Shown: one piece after another, positions 21,716-33,190 of the stretch
Numbering within the stretch: the first letter of the stretch is position 1
Layout: every line of letters begins with the position of its first letter
Assembly: GCA_022316685.1 (NCBI GenBank)
Contig: JAKJHU010000833.1
Location: 1 to 64,000, forward strand
Reading direction: 5' to 3'
DNA length: 64,000 bases
From: Progne subis subis
Taxonomy: Eukaryota; Chordata; Aves; Passeriformes; Hirundinidae
Program-made: the position numbers and the translations under genes
Notes under the pieces: generated by a model
What the model saw: only the letters and a program-made list of their open reading frames with translations
Told to the model about the DNA's origin: nothing
The model's database searches: none

Positions 21716-24603
21716 CCCCAGGACTCCGAGCAGCCTTGTGCAAATCTGAGCTCTCTCCACCCCAGGCTGGACCTGCAGGTTTCAGCTCCTGGGCTCCAAC
21801 TCCCACCTGCTTTCCTTGGAGAAGCTGCCTGAGACACAGAGGGATGTTCATTTATTGTCAGGCAACAAACCCAAGGGAAGGCACAGCTCCATCAAATGCA
21901 AAAGTCATTCTTCTCCCTGGCTCTGCCCTGCACCTGATCCTCACAGAGTGTCTTGTTTCCTTCATCCCTCCACTGCCAGGGACTTTCTGGGACAAGGGAG
22001 CTTTGCTCTGGCTATGGACTTGGTCCAAGTGCAGCCAGGTTTGTGTCCTTTGAGGGATCAGGAACTGGTGAGACTCAGAGGCACAGAAAGATTTCTCTTC
22101 ATGACCAACATAAAAAATGGGAACATGATAAAATTTATGAATCAACAAACCACTTCCCCCAGCTCCTTGTGACATCCCAGCAACATCTGACATGTCCACA
22201 ACCCACAAGTGATTTCCATACAGGAAGAATTTTTAACCAAGACATAAGAAAAGATGATATATAAAATAAAAATACAACTAAGATGCTGACTAAGGTGTTA
22301 TTTAAACTTCTGAAAAACTGGACAACTCTGGGAACCTCAAAGCATGAAGCCAGTCAAGGGAGATGCATTGGAATGACCAGAATACAACAGCAGGAGGAAA
22401 TCTGGGAGCAACAGGAAGGACATAGGTACAGCTGCTCTACATGAAGAAATGCCCTTAGACATGGCCATTTAAACAGAAGACCTGGAAACACCTGAAAGAA
22501 GAGGGCTGTGAATTGTTAGACTGAATGTTGGTGTCAAAGGTAGAGGGGAAGATCCGTATTTCTTCTCCTGCCATCAGTAGGAGAATCCAGTAGATCCAGG
22601 AAATTCCTGTTCCTGGTGGGAAAGTTTGGCCACTTCTTAAAAGTACTTAAGTGACCCAGATAACAGAGATTTGCTTGTATAATATGAAACTAAAAGGTAT
22701 TTAAACCTGTGCCTCTTTCCAGGCAGACATCAGTTGTGTGCCCATGCACAGGCAGTGCCACTCATGCCCTGAGGTGCCGAGCTGGGATTGGCATCTGTCA
22801 GAGAGGAGCTGAGGGAGAGCAGAGCACCTTGCAAGCTGCAGGTCCCTGCCAGCCCCAGAGGGCTCCTGTCCCAAAACCATCTGCTCTGCTCCAGGCTGGA
22901 ACAGGGACCAGCATTGTGCCGGGATTGTCAGAGAACTGAGGGGTGTGCTGGAATTCAATCCCCTCCCCATCCCACAGCAGCCCTGCATTTCCCTCCTCCA
23001 GCCTTGGTCTCCAGCACAGCCATGGAGGCTCTTTGGGCTCTGCACTTTCCCTGCAGCCACCAAGGGCAGCTGAGCTCTGCCTTTGGCACAGTCAGCCCTG
23101 CCCAGCCCAGGCAATGCCCAGCAATTCCTTGTGTGTGCCTGGCCCTGCTGTCAGCCCCGGCAGCGGCTGCGTGGCCCCTTTGTGCCGCGCTGGCCCAGCC
23201 ATGGTGCCACAGCCCCTGTGCAGGCGCAGGGCAGGACAGGAGCATTGCGGGTGGGAACGGCCCCTGTGCCGTGGTGCCCACAGCAGCCTTGGGGCTCTGT
23301 GCCCCATGGCCTCCCTGCTGGGCAGCCTCTGCCAGCTCCTGCCCAGCCCGTGGCACCTGTGGGGCTGCACAGACAGCCCTGCCCCGGGCTCTGCCGGGCT
23401 CTGGGCCAGCAGAGAGGCCGGGCAGGGCTGGCCATGGCCGGGAACAGGCCCTGAGCCCCGCAGGAGGATGGAGCTGGGCCACAGCCAAACTGCCCCGCAA
23501 ACCTGGGCTGAGCAGCCAGGGCTGGCAATGGCTGGGGACAGAGGCTGGCACTGACAAATGTCCAGGGCCGTGTTCCTGCTCTGTCCATGCCACCAAGGGC
23601 ACAGAGCAGCCTCCTCTCTGGGCCACTTGCCTGCTTTCAATGCCTTCCACAGGCGCTGGCCCTGCCCCACAAGGCCGGGGCTGAGTCCTGCCCCTGCACG
23701 CTCACACAGGCTGAGATGGACGCTGATGGTTTCTGTGCCAGGCTCTCTCAGCCCAGCCCAGCTCCCTCCAAGCTCTGCCAGCTGCCCTGAGCTCTCGGCA
23801 GCACCAAGGGCCTGTCCCCAGCACAGCCCAGCCGGCTCTGTCCCCACAGCTCTGCTCAGGGCAGGCTGCTCTGGGCAGGGGCCCCACGGCCTCAGCCCCT
23901 CGCAAGGGCACAGCAGCAGCTGCAGCTCAGACAGGACTCAGCCCCAGCCATGGGGAAGGTGCTGGGCCAAGGGAAAAGGAGGCTCCCTGTGTGCCCTGCT
24001 CCCCTCTCCCTGAGGTGCTGAGAGCTCTGCAGCCCCTGCTGCCATCCCATCTGCCCAGGTCAGCACAACAGCCCCGGCCTTGGGGCCTCAAGCACTGCTC
24101 CTGCTCCAGGCCCAGAGCTCATCCCAAAGCTGGGGCAGCCAGAAAGCTGTGCCCATTTCTGTTCATTCCTGCTCTGATGAGGATGGATCCTCATACACTG
24201 GGAGATTGCTGTTGAATTTTACTACTCCAAAGCCCTCTTCTTTCTTGAGCCCTTCAGTTCAGGAATTCTGTGACAAAGATTCATACATATTTACTCAAAA
24301 CATGCAATAAATACAAGCCCATGGGATTAACTCAAATCTTCAGTTCTTCAATAGTTAATTAGAGAGATTTCAAAAGTATAGTCAAAGTGAATATACTATA
24401 TAGAAAACAATGCAGAGAGAAGGTTTTTCCCTGTTTTCTTTTCCTGTTTATAGATTGATATCAGCAGTCCCCAGCTGATATTGATCCTGAGCACCTTCTT
24501 ATGCAGTCTGAATATATATGAAAATCAAGACCCTTCATGGCTGACAACCAGTAACACTTTGTCCCCACCCCCACTATTTCCCTCATCCAACGCCTGGCAC
24601 TCC
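21716..24603 (+). repeat. S1 unit, copy 1 (about 2.9 kb)
   Basis: Repeated at 48552-51480 (plus) and 62012-64000 (minus, cut by the window end). The left third is AT-rich; 22730-24200 is GC-rich and nearly free of stops in several frames on both strands. A 298-codon frame (22788-23684) keeps exactly the same length in all three copies, but most differences change the amino acid and other frames are equally open. I do not recognise a protein and treat it as non-coding duplicated sequence. Confidence 0.75.
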
Positions 24604-25190
24604 TATGGATTAGGAATGGTGTGGCCAGCACGACCAGAGCAGTGATTCTTCCCCTGTATTGGGCACTGATGAGGCTGCACCTCGAGTGCTGTATCCAGTT
24701 CTGGGCTTCCCAATTTAGGAAGAATATTGAGGGGCTGGAGTGTGTCCAGAAGAGGGCAACAAGGCTGGTGAGGGGTCTGGAGTACAAGTTCTGTAAGGAG
24801 TGGCTGAGGGAGCTGGGGTTCTTTATCCAGGAGAAGAGAAGGCTCAGGGGAGACCCCATCACTCTCTAGAACTCCATGACAGGAGGGTGCAGCTGGTGAG
24901 GATTGGGCTCTTCTCCCAGGGAACAGTGACAGGACAAGAGGCCACAGCCTTAAGCTGTTCCAGAGATTGTTTATGCTGGACCTGTGGAAATATTCTTCAC
25001 CAAAAGAGTGACTGGGCATTGGAATGGGCTGCCCTAGGAGGTGGGTCAGTCATCATCCCTGGAGGTGTCTAAGGAAAGACTGGATGTGGCACTCAATGCC
25101 ACATGTCTGGGTGACAAGGTGCTGTTGGGTCACACGTTGGACTTGATGCTCTCCAAGGTCTTTTCCAGCCTGCTTGATTCTCTGATGATG
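24604..25190 (+). mobile_element. CR1 LINE fragment to the 3' end
   Basis: Encodes the CR1 ORF2 tail ([20 protein letters not shown], then [20 protein letters not shown]) and continues through 3' sequence to a CTTGATTCTCTGATGATGG end. Several stops. Confidence 0.9.
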
Positions 25191-25640
25191 GTGACACTGC
25201 AGGGTGCTGGGGAAGCAAGGGGCCATTGTGACACTGCAGGGATGGGTGGCCCTAAGAGGACCAGAGTGACACTGTGCATGATATGGCACCATAGAGCCAA
25301 GGGGCCATTGTGACACTGTGGGGATAAATGGAAGCAAGGAGTCCATGGTGACAGTCTGGAGCCTGGTGGAACCACAGAGGCCACTGTGACCCTGTGGAAC
25401 CAAGGAGATCATTGCTGCACTGCCAGACCTCATGGAACAAAGGATCCTTTGTGACACTCCAGGGTCTTGGGGGCCCAAGGCACCATTGTCACACTGTGGA
25501 GGTCAAGGATCCAAGGGACTTTGTGACACCAAGGGGTCCCACGGAACCAAAGGCACACTATGACACTGGGAAGCCTCATGGAATCATGGAGACCATTGTG
25601 ACAGTCTAGGGACACAAGGAACCGTGGTGACAGTGAGTTG
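25191..25640 (+). repeat. GTGTCACA minisatellite, array 2
   Basis: About ten diverged units of about 40-50 bp on the theme GGCCATTGTGACACTG followed by GGAACCAAGG. Lies exactly between two CR1 fragments. Confidence 0.85.
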
Positions 25641-26240
25641 ATCTGCTGGAGGGTAGGAGGGCTGTGCACAGGGCCCTGGACAGGCTGGATGCAGGAAGTC
25701 AAATCCAACAATATGAGGTTTAACAAGTGCAGGTACTGAGTCCTGCACTTTGGTCACAACAGCTCCTGAAGCGGTGCAGGCTGGGGACAGATTGGCTGGA
25801 CAGCAGCCAGGAGAAATGGACCTATGAGGACTGACGGAGAGCAGGCTGGACATGAGCCAACAGTGTGCCAAGATGGCCAAGAAGGCCAATGGCTCCTGGC
25901 CTGGATCAGGAATGGTGTGGCCTTCAGGAGCAGGGCCGTGATTCCTCCCCTGTGCTCAGCACTGGTTGGGGCAGCACCTCAAGTGCTGTGTCCAGTTCTG
26001 GGCCCCCCCAATTTAGGAAGGATATAAAGGGGCTGGAATGTGTCCAGAGAAGGGCAACAAGGTTTGTGAGGGGTCTGGAACACAAGTCCTGTGAGGAGCA
26101 GTAGAGGGAGCTGGGGTTGTTTATCCTGGAGAAGAGGAGGCTCAGGGGAGACAAGGCAGTGTCAGGGCACAGGTTGGACTTGATGATGTCCAAGGTGTTC
26201 TCCAACCTTGCTGTTTCTGTGATTCTCTGAAACCACCCTT
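25641..26240 (+). mobile_element. CR1 LINE fragment (RT tail and 3' end)
   Basis: Runs from the GGGCCCTGGACAGGCTGGAT part of ORF2 through [13 protein letters not shown] to TTCTGTGATTCTCTGA. Paralogue of the minus-strand element at 60910-61545. Confidence 0.9.
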
Positions 26241-27280
26241 GCAGCAGTTGCAGGATGAGCCCTGGGCCTCCTCTTCAGAAGGTCCAGCAGCCCAGGTGCC
26301 TCAACTTCTCCTCACAGCCCCAAAGCCCATCCTGTCAGTCCTGCAGAGCCTCTGCAGCTCCTCCTCCTTGCCCAGAACAGGGAGCCCCACAGCCAGACAC
26401 AGCAGCCCAGATGTGCCCCCCTGGCCTGTGGTGCCTCTGGCAAGGGAGCAGCAGGAGGCACTGCAGGAGGCTGCAGACAATTCCTGAAGCACTTGGAGGA
26501 TGATCCTGCTCCACAAGTGATGTTCCCATGGTGCCAGCTCAGGAACTGAAAAGGGGAGTGGGGCCAGAGAGGAAAGGGCAGCCAGAGGTGGGCTGTTTGC
26601 AGGGGAGGGAAGAGGAGTGGGCAATAGGAAGAAATTGGTACCAGGAAGGGTAAAGAATGCCGAGGAGAAGCAAAGGAAAATGCTGAGGGCAGTCTTGGGG
26701 TGGCTGCCAGGCAGCCCGGGCTCTGAGCAACAACATCTGCAGTGGCACAGGAAACTCACAGCTCATGGGAACAAACTTTCGGGCTGACTTCAGAGGCCAC
26801 CACAAACCTGAGTGGTTTCCCTGCTGGCCCCCAGCCCTTCCTGGCCCCAGGGGATGATGGCATTTGTGCTCACTCAGGTTCATCTCCCCACACCAACACC
26901 ATGGGGGTGCTCACGCCTGCTCTGGGCAGTGCACACAGGGGCTCCTGAGCCAGTGCTGCCGTGTCTGTGCCTGCAAGGATGCGGCACCTGTGTGATCTGG
27001 GGGAGAGGCCAGGGCTGCAGAGGGGGGATGTTGGTGGCAGGTGCATGAGGACGCTCTGGGACGCTGCCCTGGGGTGTCCAGCGCAGTGGGGATGGATCAG
27101 CCCCTGCTCTGCTGCTCCTTCCCATCTCCCCCAGGGATCTTGCAGAGCCCCAGCTATGCTGTTTGCCCTCAGCCTGCCCACGGCCACCCTGGGGCTGCTC
27201 ACGGGGCTTTTCTCTGCTGAGCATTGGCCTGGGCATGTTCTGGAGAGAGCCTGGGCAAGGAGCATCAAGCCCTGTCTTCC
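26241..27280 (-). repeat. R2 repeat, copy B
   Basis: Reverse of 15262-16312 with high similarity over nearly the full length. It connects CR1 to R1 exactly as in copy A, but mirrored. Confidence 0.8.
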
Positions 27281-27282
27281 AA

Positions 27283-27930
27283 TACAAGATGAAACCGAAG
27301 AAATGTATTCCATTACCATCTGTTAAAACCAGGAGGGCAGGTTGTTTATCTCTTCCATGACCCATTCATTCCTCATATCTCTGAGGGGGATCTTCTCTTA
27401 ATGGCCCAGCTGTGTAAAACCAAATGGGGCAGTGTTCTTGATCTCTTCCATGACCCATCCTCCCTCCAGGGAGATATCTTCTGGTAATGGGCCATTGAGT
27501 CTCACTGCATGACTGATAAAATTACATCATCCCATTGTGAGATGCTCCACCCAGAGGGAGGAGCCAAGCATTCCTACCTGGATATAATCTTAGATTTAAA
27601 GCACCAGGAGCAGTCAAATTTCCACTGGATTCCCAGAGGAAGACCAGACCCATCTGCACCACCACTGGACATTCAGAAGAAAACTGCACCCTTCTACAAG
27701 ATCATTGCTCCAACAAAACCACATCTGTCACTCCAGGAGGACTGCTGCCACAATTTAATTGCACTGCTAGCAACACCCTGAGTACCCGGGTGTCAGGTTG
27801 AATTCTGAGTCTTATATTTTGGGCCTTTTTGGTGGTGGTTTTTTTTACTACTGCATTTTTAGTTTAATTTTCCTACTGAAGAACTGATATTCCTATTGCC
27901 ATATCTTAGCTTGGGAGCCTGTTAATTTCA
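27283..27930 (+). mobile_element. R1 LTR-like repeat, copy B, upstream of ZNF-B
   Basis: Starts TACAAGATG (TG changed to TA) and ends TTAATTTCA. TATA-like GATATAATCT at 27581-27590, then a T-rich part and CCTACTGAAGAACTG where an LTR polyadenylation signal would be expected (degraded). Sense to ZNF-B. Confidence 0.75.
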
Positions 27931-28327
27931 AAACTATAATTCAAAGAGAGGCAGTTTATATTTTCTGTTTCAAGGGAGGCGCCCACCTTCCGTAGCAGAC
28001 CCCTGTCTTACCAGCCCAAGACGGGGAGATAGGCTCAGGTATCTTGGGTGGTCCCTGGGTTGGTTTTTTTGGTTGGGGATGTTTGGAGAAGTAAGAACTC
28101 CAGAGCTGGCTGGAAAATGCCCTTGGGGGGACATTGGGGGGTCCCAGTGGTGTTTACTGGCAGAGGCAGCCTGGAGGAGCAGAGCCCTGTGTCCCCCAGG
28201 AGCCCAGAGAGGGGGGAGCGCTGCAATTTGCAGGACCCTCAACTGTCGTGATAGGGCCAGGGGGGACTCCTTGAGCCCCCTGCAACCCAAAGCAAATCCC
28301 ATCCTGACTTTGTCCTTCCTCCCCCAG
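27931..28327 (+). other. 5' flank of ZNF-B
   Basis: Matches 53423-53790 upstream of ZNF-D (GGGGGGACATTGGGGGGTCC, GGCAGCCTGGAGGAGCAGAG), then jumps to the end of the ZNF intron at about 28303. Confidence 0.7.
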
Positions 28328-29081
28328 GCAAGGAGCTGAGGATGGAGACCAGGGAGGACAAATCCCCACAGCAGAACCTTGTGGAAGAGGCCGTTTTGAG
28401 CAGCTCCATACCACAGGAAGCCGAAAGGGAGGAAAAGATAAAGAGATCTCGTGGGAAGAGGGGCTTCAAACCCATCCCAGGGTGCTCTGAGCAGGAAAGA
28501 CCCAGCCTGTGCCAGGAGGGTGGTCAGAGCTTCAGTCAGTGCTCGGAGCTGGTGGTGCCTGAGCAGCTTCATGATGGGGAGAAGCCCCACAAGTGCTTGG
28601 AGTGTGGGAAGAGCTTCAGCTACAGCTCCCTCCTGATCAGACACCAGAGGACTCACACTGGGGAGAGGCCCTATGAGTGTCCCAAGTTCAGAAGAGATTT
28701 CAGACCAGCTCCAATCTCCTCAAGCACGAGCGGATTCACACAGAGGAGAGGCCCTTCCGCTGCCCCGACTGCAGGAAGGGCTTCAAGCGCAATTCCAACC
28801 TCATCACCCACCGGCGCATCCACACTGGGGAGAGGCCCTACGAGTGTGGGCAATGTGGGATGAGCTTCAGCCGCAGATCCCACTTGATCTGCCACCAGAA
28901 CATCCACGCTGAGGAAAGGCCATACAAGTGTGGGGAATGTGGGAAGGGCTTCAACCAGAGGTCCCAGCTGATCATCCACCAAATGATCCACAGTGGGGAG
29001 AGGCCCTATGAGTGTCCCCAGTGTGGGAAGAGCTTCACCCAGAGCTCTCACTTGACCCAACACCAACGGAGGCACCAGTAA
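28328..29081 (+). pseudogene. C2H2 zinc-finger gene copy B: exon 1 lost, frameshift in finger 2
   Basis: Exon 2 follows an intact CCCCCAG acceptor (AG 28326-28327) and begins [11 protein letters not shown]. There is no exon 1: D positions about 53790-54376 are absent, the junction being near 28303 (CAAAGCAAATCCCATCC). The first ATG of the frame is 28342. Finger 1 ([10 protein letters not shown]) is intact. In finger 2 one base is missing near 28686-28690, and the rest (finger 2 end plus four complete fingers, to TAA at 29081) is in another frame. A relic finger with an internal TGA follows the stop (29090-29150). Without exon 1 and in frame, no complete protein is expected. Confidence 0.85.
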
Positions 29082-29540
29082 GGGAAGCCCTGTAAGTGCC
29101 CCGACTGTGGGAAGAGCTTCATGTGAGTCTCCAACCTCATCCCCATCAGAGGATTGACGCTGGGCAGAGCCCTGGTGACCCACATTCCCAGTGGTCCATA
29201 TTGGGAAGACACCTGGCTGGTGGTTGTCACGTCCTCCTGGATCCCCATAGGCACCTGGATGAATGCAGGGGCAGGAAAATCCATCAGGACTCTGTTTGAC
29301 TTTGAAAATTAATGGGGAATAGCTGAGTTGACTTTACAGCCCAAAAAAATCTCATGAGCTCTGCCCAGTTTTTATATCTGGTGGCATCAATCAACACAGG
29401 ATGATCTTGGAGATATTTTCCTACCTGAATAATTCCCATGTTTATTCCATCAGAGCACCCAAATTAGAGGTAAAAATAAAGAAATGAAGCAAAGTCATCT
29501 ACACTTGTGTGATTTTACTGGGATTTGAGTGTGAATTTTG
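29082..29540 (+). other. 3' flank of ZNF-B
   Basis: Begins with the relic finger and shares TGGTGACCCACATT with ZNF-D (55427). An AATAAA lies at about 29476 (AAAATAAAGAAATG), a candidate 3' end signal. Confidence 0.5.
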
Positions 29541-29595
29541 CCTTCAGGAGGATATTCAGGAGGATTTAGGTGTTTTGGGACCACCCAAGCCAAGG

Positions 29596-29785
29596 GACAT
29601 GCCCATGATCTCGTACTTGTTGCAGCAGAACGTGTCCACCTGAGCTCGTCTGTTCTCCAGGGCATTCCGGTAGTCTGTCCCAGTCCCAGGCCTGGGTCTC
29701 CCCATCCGGGCTGTCCTCCACAAAGAGCTGCTCCTGGCTGTGGATGTTCCTGTCCACCAACCTCTCCTGGTCAGTTCCATGGGGG
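29596..29785 (-). pseudogene. MHC class II beta exon 2 (beta-1 domain) relic
   Basis: The minus-strand frames contain QERLVDRNIHSQEQLF, matching the ERVRYLDRYIYNREEY-type strand of the beta-1 domain, and then, after a frameshift, NALENRRAQVDTFCCNKYEI, matching the LEQRRAAVDTYCRHNYE helix end, including its conserved Cys. The normal product presents peptides to CD4 T cells. Only this exon piece is visible, frameshifted, with no exon 3 nearby. Confidence rests on the helix motif. Confidence 0.65.
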
Positions 29786-30129
29786 GCTGGGAGGGGTTTT
29801 AGGGACTCCTGGAGGGACTGAGAGAGGCTTTTGTGGCTCTTGGGGGCATTTGTGGTGCTGGAGGGGACTTGGAGGCCTTCAGGGGGGGTTGTTGAGGGAG
29901 TGTTGGGGTCCTGGCAGGGCTGTGTGGTTTGGAGAAAATTTGGGTGGGTCTTGGGGGAGATGGGAAGGGGGTTTTGTGGTTTTTGGGAACATTTACGTTG
30001 TCAGGAGTGGCTGAGAGTGTCCTGGGCAGGAGCTGTGATGTGGTTTGAAGGGTCTGGAGATGGCTGTGAGGCTGGGAAGGCATTTTGGGGCAGCTGTGAC
30101 TCCTCCACATCCCCAAAGCTGACACTAGA
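29786..30129. other. G-rich sequence, no gene
   Basis: G-rich on plus with GGGG(T/A)GTTTT-type runs. No exon recognised. Confidence 0.35.
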
Positions 30130-30215
30130 CTCTGCCCCAAAGATGCTGCTGTGGTTTGGGGGCTCCATGTTGGGGTTCATCCTCCTGGTGCTGCAGGAGA
30201 AGGTGGGAGGGTGTT
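30130..30215 (+). pseudogene. Possible MHC class II beta transmembrane exon relic
   Basis: The frame DSAPKMLLWFGGSMLGFI, followed by a hydrophobic run, resembles the class II beta connecting peptide and transmembrane start (SKMLxGxGGFVLGLxFL). The GxxxG-like GGSMLG is kept in form. The segment is opposite in strand to the exon 2 relic. Weak on its own, supported by a second similar relic at 46181-46311 and by shared flanking minisatellites. Confidence 0.45.
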
Positions 30216-30589
30216 CCCCAGGGGCTGTGTGTGTCCCCCCAGAGTGTGTGTGACCCCCCATCCCAGTGTCTCCCCCTTTTCCCTCCCCACAGGGCTCCTG
30301 CCCCAGCTCCTGCTGCCCCCGGGAGGGAATTTGGGAGAGGGGGCAGAGGGGGTGCACAGCCCCCGCCGAGGGATGACCCCGCCCCAGCCCCTTTGTTTAG
30401 CACCAAGCTGGGCTTGGGGCCGCAGGAGGAAGAGGCCGAGGGGAAGCAGATCCTGCAGGTGGGACAGGGCTTGGGTCAGGGCAAGGTCCTGCCCTGCACA
30501 CCTGGCTCAGGTGTGACCCTGCCCCGGGAAGGGAGCGGGACATTCCCATCCCCACGGATCAGGGCTGGGAGCAGCACTTGGAGCACGTA

Positions 30590-31405
30590 CATGGAAATAC
30601 TGGGACCATACTGAGGGCTGTTGGGTGCTACTTGGAGACACTGGGAATGATGGGTGCATGCTGGGGGCAACTGGGAATGAGTGAGAACATGGTGGGAGCA
30701 ACTGGAACCAGACTGGGGACTCCGGGGTGACTGGGAATGAGCTTGCTGGGGGACAACTTGGAGACACTGGGAATGACTGGTGCATGCTGGGGACAACTGG
30801 GATATACTGGGAATGGGTGAGATCATGATCATGGTGGGAGCAACTGGAACCAGACTCGGGACTCTGGGGTGACTGGGAATGAGCTTGCTGGGGGACAACT
30901 TAGAGACACTGGGAATGACTGGTGCATGCTGGGGACAACTGAGATATACTGGGAATGTATGGAAAGATCCAGGAGGGGACAACACTGGAACAACTGGGAC
31001 CATGTTGAGGGCAACTGGGAGCAATGAGGGGTGACTGTGTCTGTACTGGAGGTCACTGAGGTCATACTGGCAGTGACTGGGACTATACCAGGGGCAACTG
31101 GGTGCAACTGGTATCGCACAGAGTGGAACTGGGATGACACTAAAGGGGGACTGGGATCATACTGGGAATGACGAGGAGCATGCTGAGGGCACTTTGGACC
31201 ATGACGGGGGCAACTGGGATATACTGGGAGCAACTGGAACTGCATTGAGGGTGACTTGGAGTGGCTGTGTGCAACTGGAATCATGCTGGGAGCAACTGGG
31301 AGGAAGTCGGGGTGACTGGAAGCATGCTTGGGGCAACTGGAATATACTGAGAGAGACTGGGAGTCACTGGGACCATCCTGGGAGTGACTGGAACCATGGC
31401 AATGG
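30590..31405 (+). repeat. CTGGGA-type minisatellite, array 1
   Basis: Irregular units of about 25-35 bp on the theme CTGGGA(A/G)(T/C)(G/A)ACTGG with ATACTGGGA and CATGCTGGGG variants. Higher-order duplication: 30711-30800 recurs near 30851-30940. Confidence 0.9.
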
Positions 31406-31640
31406 CCTGGGCTGGGTGCTGTGGGGCCTCAGGGTGCACAGGGAGCTCTGTGACCCTGCGGGGCCTGCTGGAACCAAGGGGACATTGTGACACTCTGTGC
31501 CCGCCCTGCCCGTGGGGTGTTCCAGGAGCCCCGGGGTGCCCAGTGCAGCTGAGCAGAGCCCCTGGCTCAGGGGCTCTGTTTCCTCACAGCTGTAGCCAAG
31601 CAAAGATGGAAGTGGCCCCTTAAAGAAACCCTCAAGTTTC
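31406..31640 (+). repeat. GC-rich segment, inverted copy at 47500-47715
   Basis: GGCAATGGCCTGGGCTGG and CTGGCTCAGGGGCTCTG appear in reverse at the other site. With the adjacent minisatellites it forms a long interrupted inverted duplication. Confidence 0.8.
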
Positions 31641-31886
31641 ATGCAGTGGCTTTCGTTTATTCACTGGAAGTTTTCGATCGGAACTCCGTCCCTCTGGAAG
31701 GGACACACACAAACCAAAGCCCCTCCTGACACCCCTCTCTGGCCCTCTCGGCACGGGGCAGCTCCTCTCAGCTCACAGCAGGGCTCCGTGCACTCCCACA
31801 AGCACCACTCCTGGGGAACTGGCACCGCGCAGAAGCAGCCCCAGACCCCACAGCCTGGGAACGCTGCCCCTGACCAAAAACACCCA

Positions 31887-32405
31887 CCCAACCTGACAGA
31901 TCCATCCATGGCCGGGAGGATTCTGGAGCTTTTGACCTCCCTGGGGATGACCTGGCTGGAATGAAGGAAATCCAGGGCCTGCAGGCTCTGATAGAGGAAA
32001 AAGAAATACGAGGGTCAAAGTTAAAGACCTGAATTCATCCCACAAAGAAAGGAAATGGATCCCAAAGATTTCCTGTCTTGGGGAATGGTGACTATAACAG
32101 AACATGGTGCAGCCAAGAGGAAGACCTGCTGCTCCAACACCTTTAGAGTAGCATCTTTCTAAGTGAAGGCAGATTAGGGTTTTTTTTTTTTGTTCTTAAC
32201 ACCTGTTTACCAGCGTGTCCATGACATGGGAAGCACCAGAGAGATCCCTCACTGCCGGACTGACAGCTGCCATCTCTCCTTCAGCCACAACATCCTCTAA
32301 AGTGCTTCTGTCCACGTATTCCATAACCAGCCACAGTTCTTCAAGGACAAGGTAGCTCAAAGAAGAGAAGAGTGCAGCCAGAGTTCCTCAAGGACAAGGT
32401 AGCTC
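31887..32405 (-). pseudogene. PAK-like serine/threonine kinase relic, two exons
   Basis: The upstream exon (to 32253) reads SYLVLEELWLVMEYVDRSTL, the hinge of a p21-activated kinase. The downstream exon (from 31987) reads [20 protein letters not shown] and AMDGSVRL, the catalytic loop. The junction GCA|GTGAGG...CAG|AGCC joins these with the residue count expected for PAK, so intron structure is kept (265 bp) and this is not a retrocopy. The catalytic HRD is PRE, the following Lys is kept, the Asn of the loop is Arg and DFG is absent: inactive. The start of the upstream exon is duplicated in tandem (about 47 bp, 32330-32422). The N-terminal regulatory and remaining kinase exons were not found. 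PAK normally acts below Rac/Cdc42. An AATAAA (minus) sits at 31661-31656. Confidence 0.8.
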
Positions 32406-32734
32406 AAAGAAGAGAAGAGTGGCATGGAGATCAATGTGCACAGCTAAATCACCTCATGGAAAAGACTCCAGCTGAGTCTTGTTCCCAGGTTACTTGTCAA
32501 TGCAAACAGAATCAAATGGAGAGACATTCCTTTGAGGCCAAACAGTCCTTGGAATCTGCACAGTCTGAATGAGAAAGCCACATCCCTGAAAAAGGAGATG
32601 TCTTAGATGGCAAGCAAGGGAAAAGGCAGTTTAGCAACAGCAGAGATAAATCCTGCAGCAGGACACAGCCCATCAGCTGATTCACCATCCTGACTCATCA
32701 ATCCCACCAGGAACGCCAGGAACAACTTTGACAG
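32406..32734. other. No gene seen
   Basis: Unassigned sequence upstream of the PAK relic. No further kinase exon could be recognised. Confidence 0.4.
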
Positions 32735-33190
32735 TTATCCATGGGAGGGAGTCAGGGACAGGCAAGGCAAGGCAAGGGAGGGGGAGGCAGTGCAAGGCAC
32801 AGAAAAAGAGGGGCAGGCAGGGACAGGCAGAGAAGTCAAGGCAAGGGAGGGGGAGGCAAGGCAAGGGAGGTGTGCACAAGGCACAACAAGGCAGGGTTAT
32901 GCCAGGCAAGGCAAGGGAGGGGGAGGCAAGGCAAGGGAGGTGTGCACAAGGCACAACAAGGCAGGGTTATGCCAGGCAAGGCAAGGGAGAGGAAGGCAAG
33001 GCCAGGCCAGGTTTGGGTAGAGCAGGCAAGGAGAGGAAGGGGTAGGCAGGACAAGGAAGTCAGTGGGGGCAAAGAAAAGGAGCTTCTGCAAGGGAAGAGA
33101 AGGGAGAGGTAGGCAAGGCAAGGCAGGGGAGAGGAAGGGATAGGCAAGGCAAGGGATGGGTCTGCAAGGCGAGGTAAGGGGGTGGTAGGC
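32735..33190 (+). repeat. GGCAAG purine-rich minisatellite with 70-bp higher-order unit
   Basis: Built on AGGCAAGGCAAGGGAGG. A 70-bp unit containing TGTGCACAAGGCACAACAAG starts at 32871 and 32941 and is identical over most of its length. Confidence 0.9.

Noticed and set aside
22788..23684. 298-codon open frame conserved in three S1 copies
   Set aside because: Other frames on both strands are about as open, codon usage simply follows high GC, and most differences among copies change the residue. No domain recognised.
21330..24600. Direct repeats flanking S1 interpreted as a pair of LTRs
   Set aside because: The left repeat is far more diverged than the right, both extend into S1-type sequence, and no TG...CA ends or target duplication were seen; tandem S1 units explain it better.
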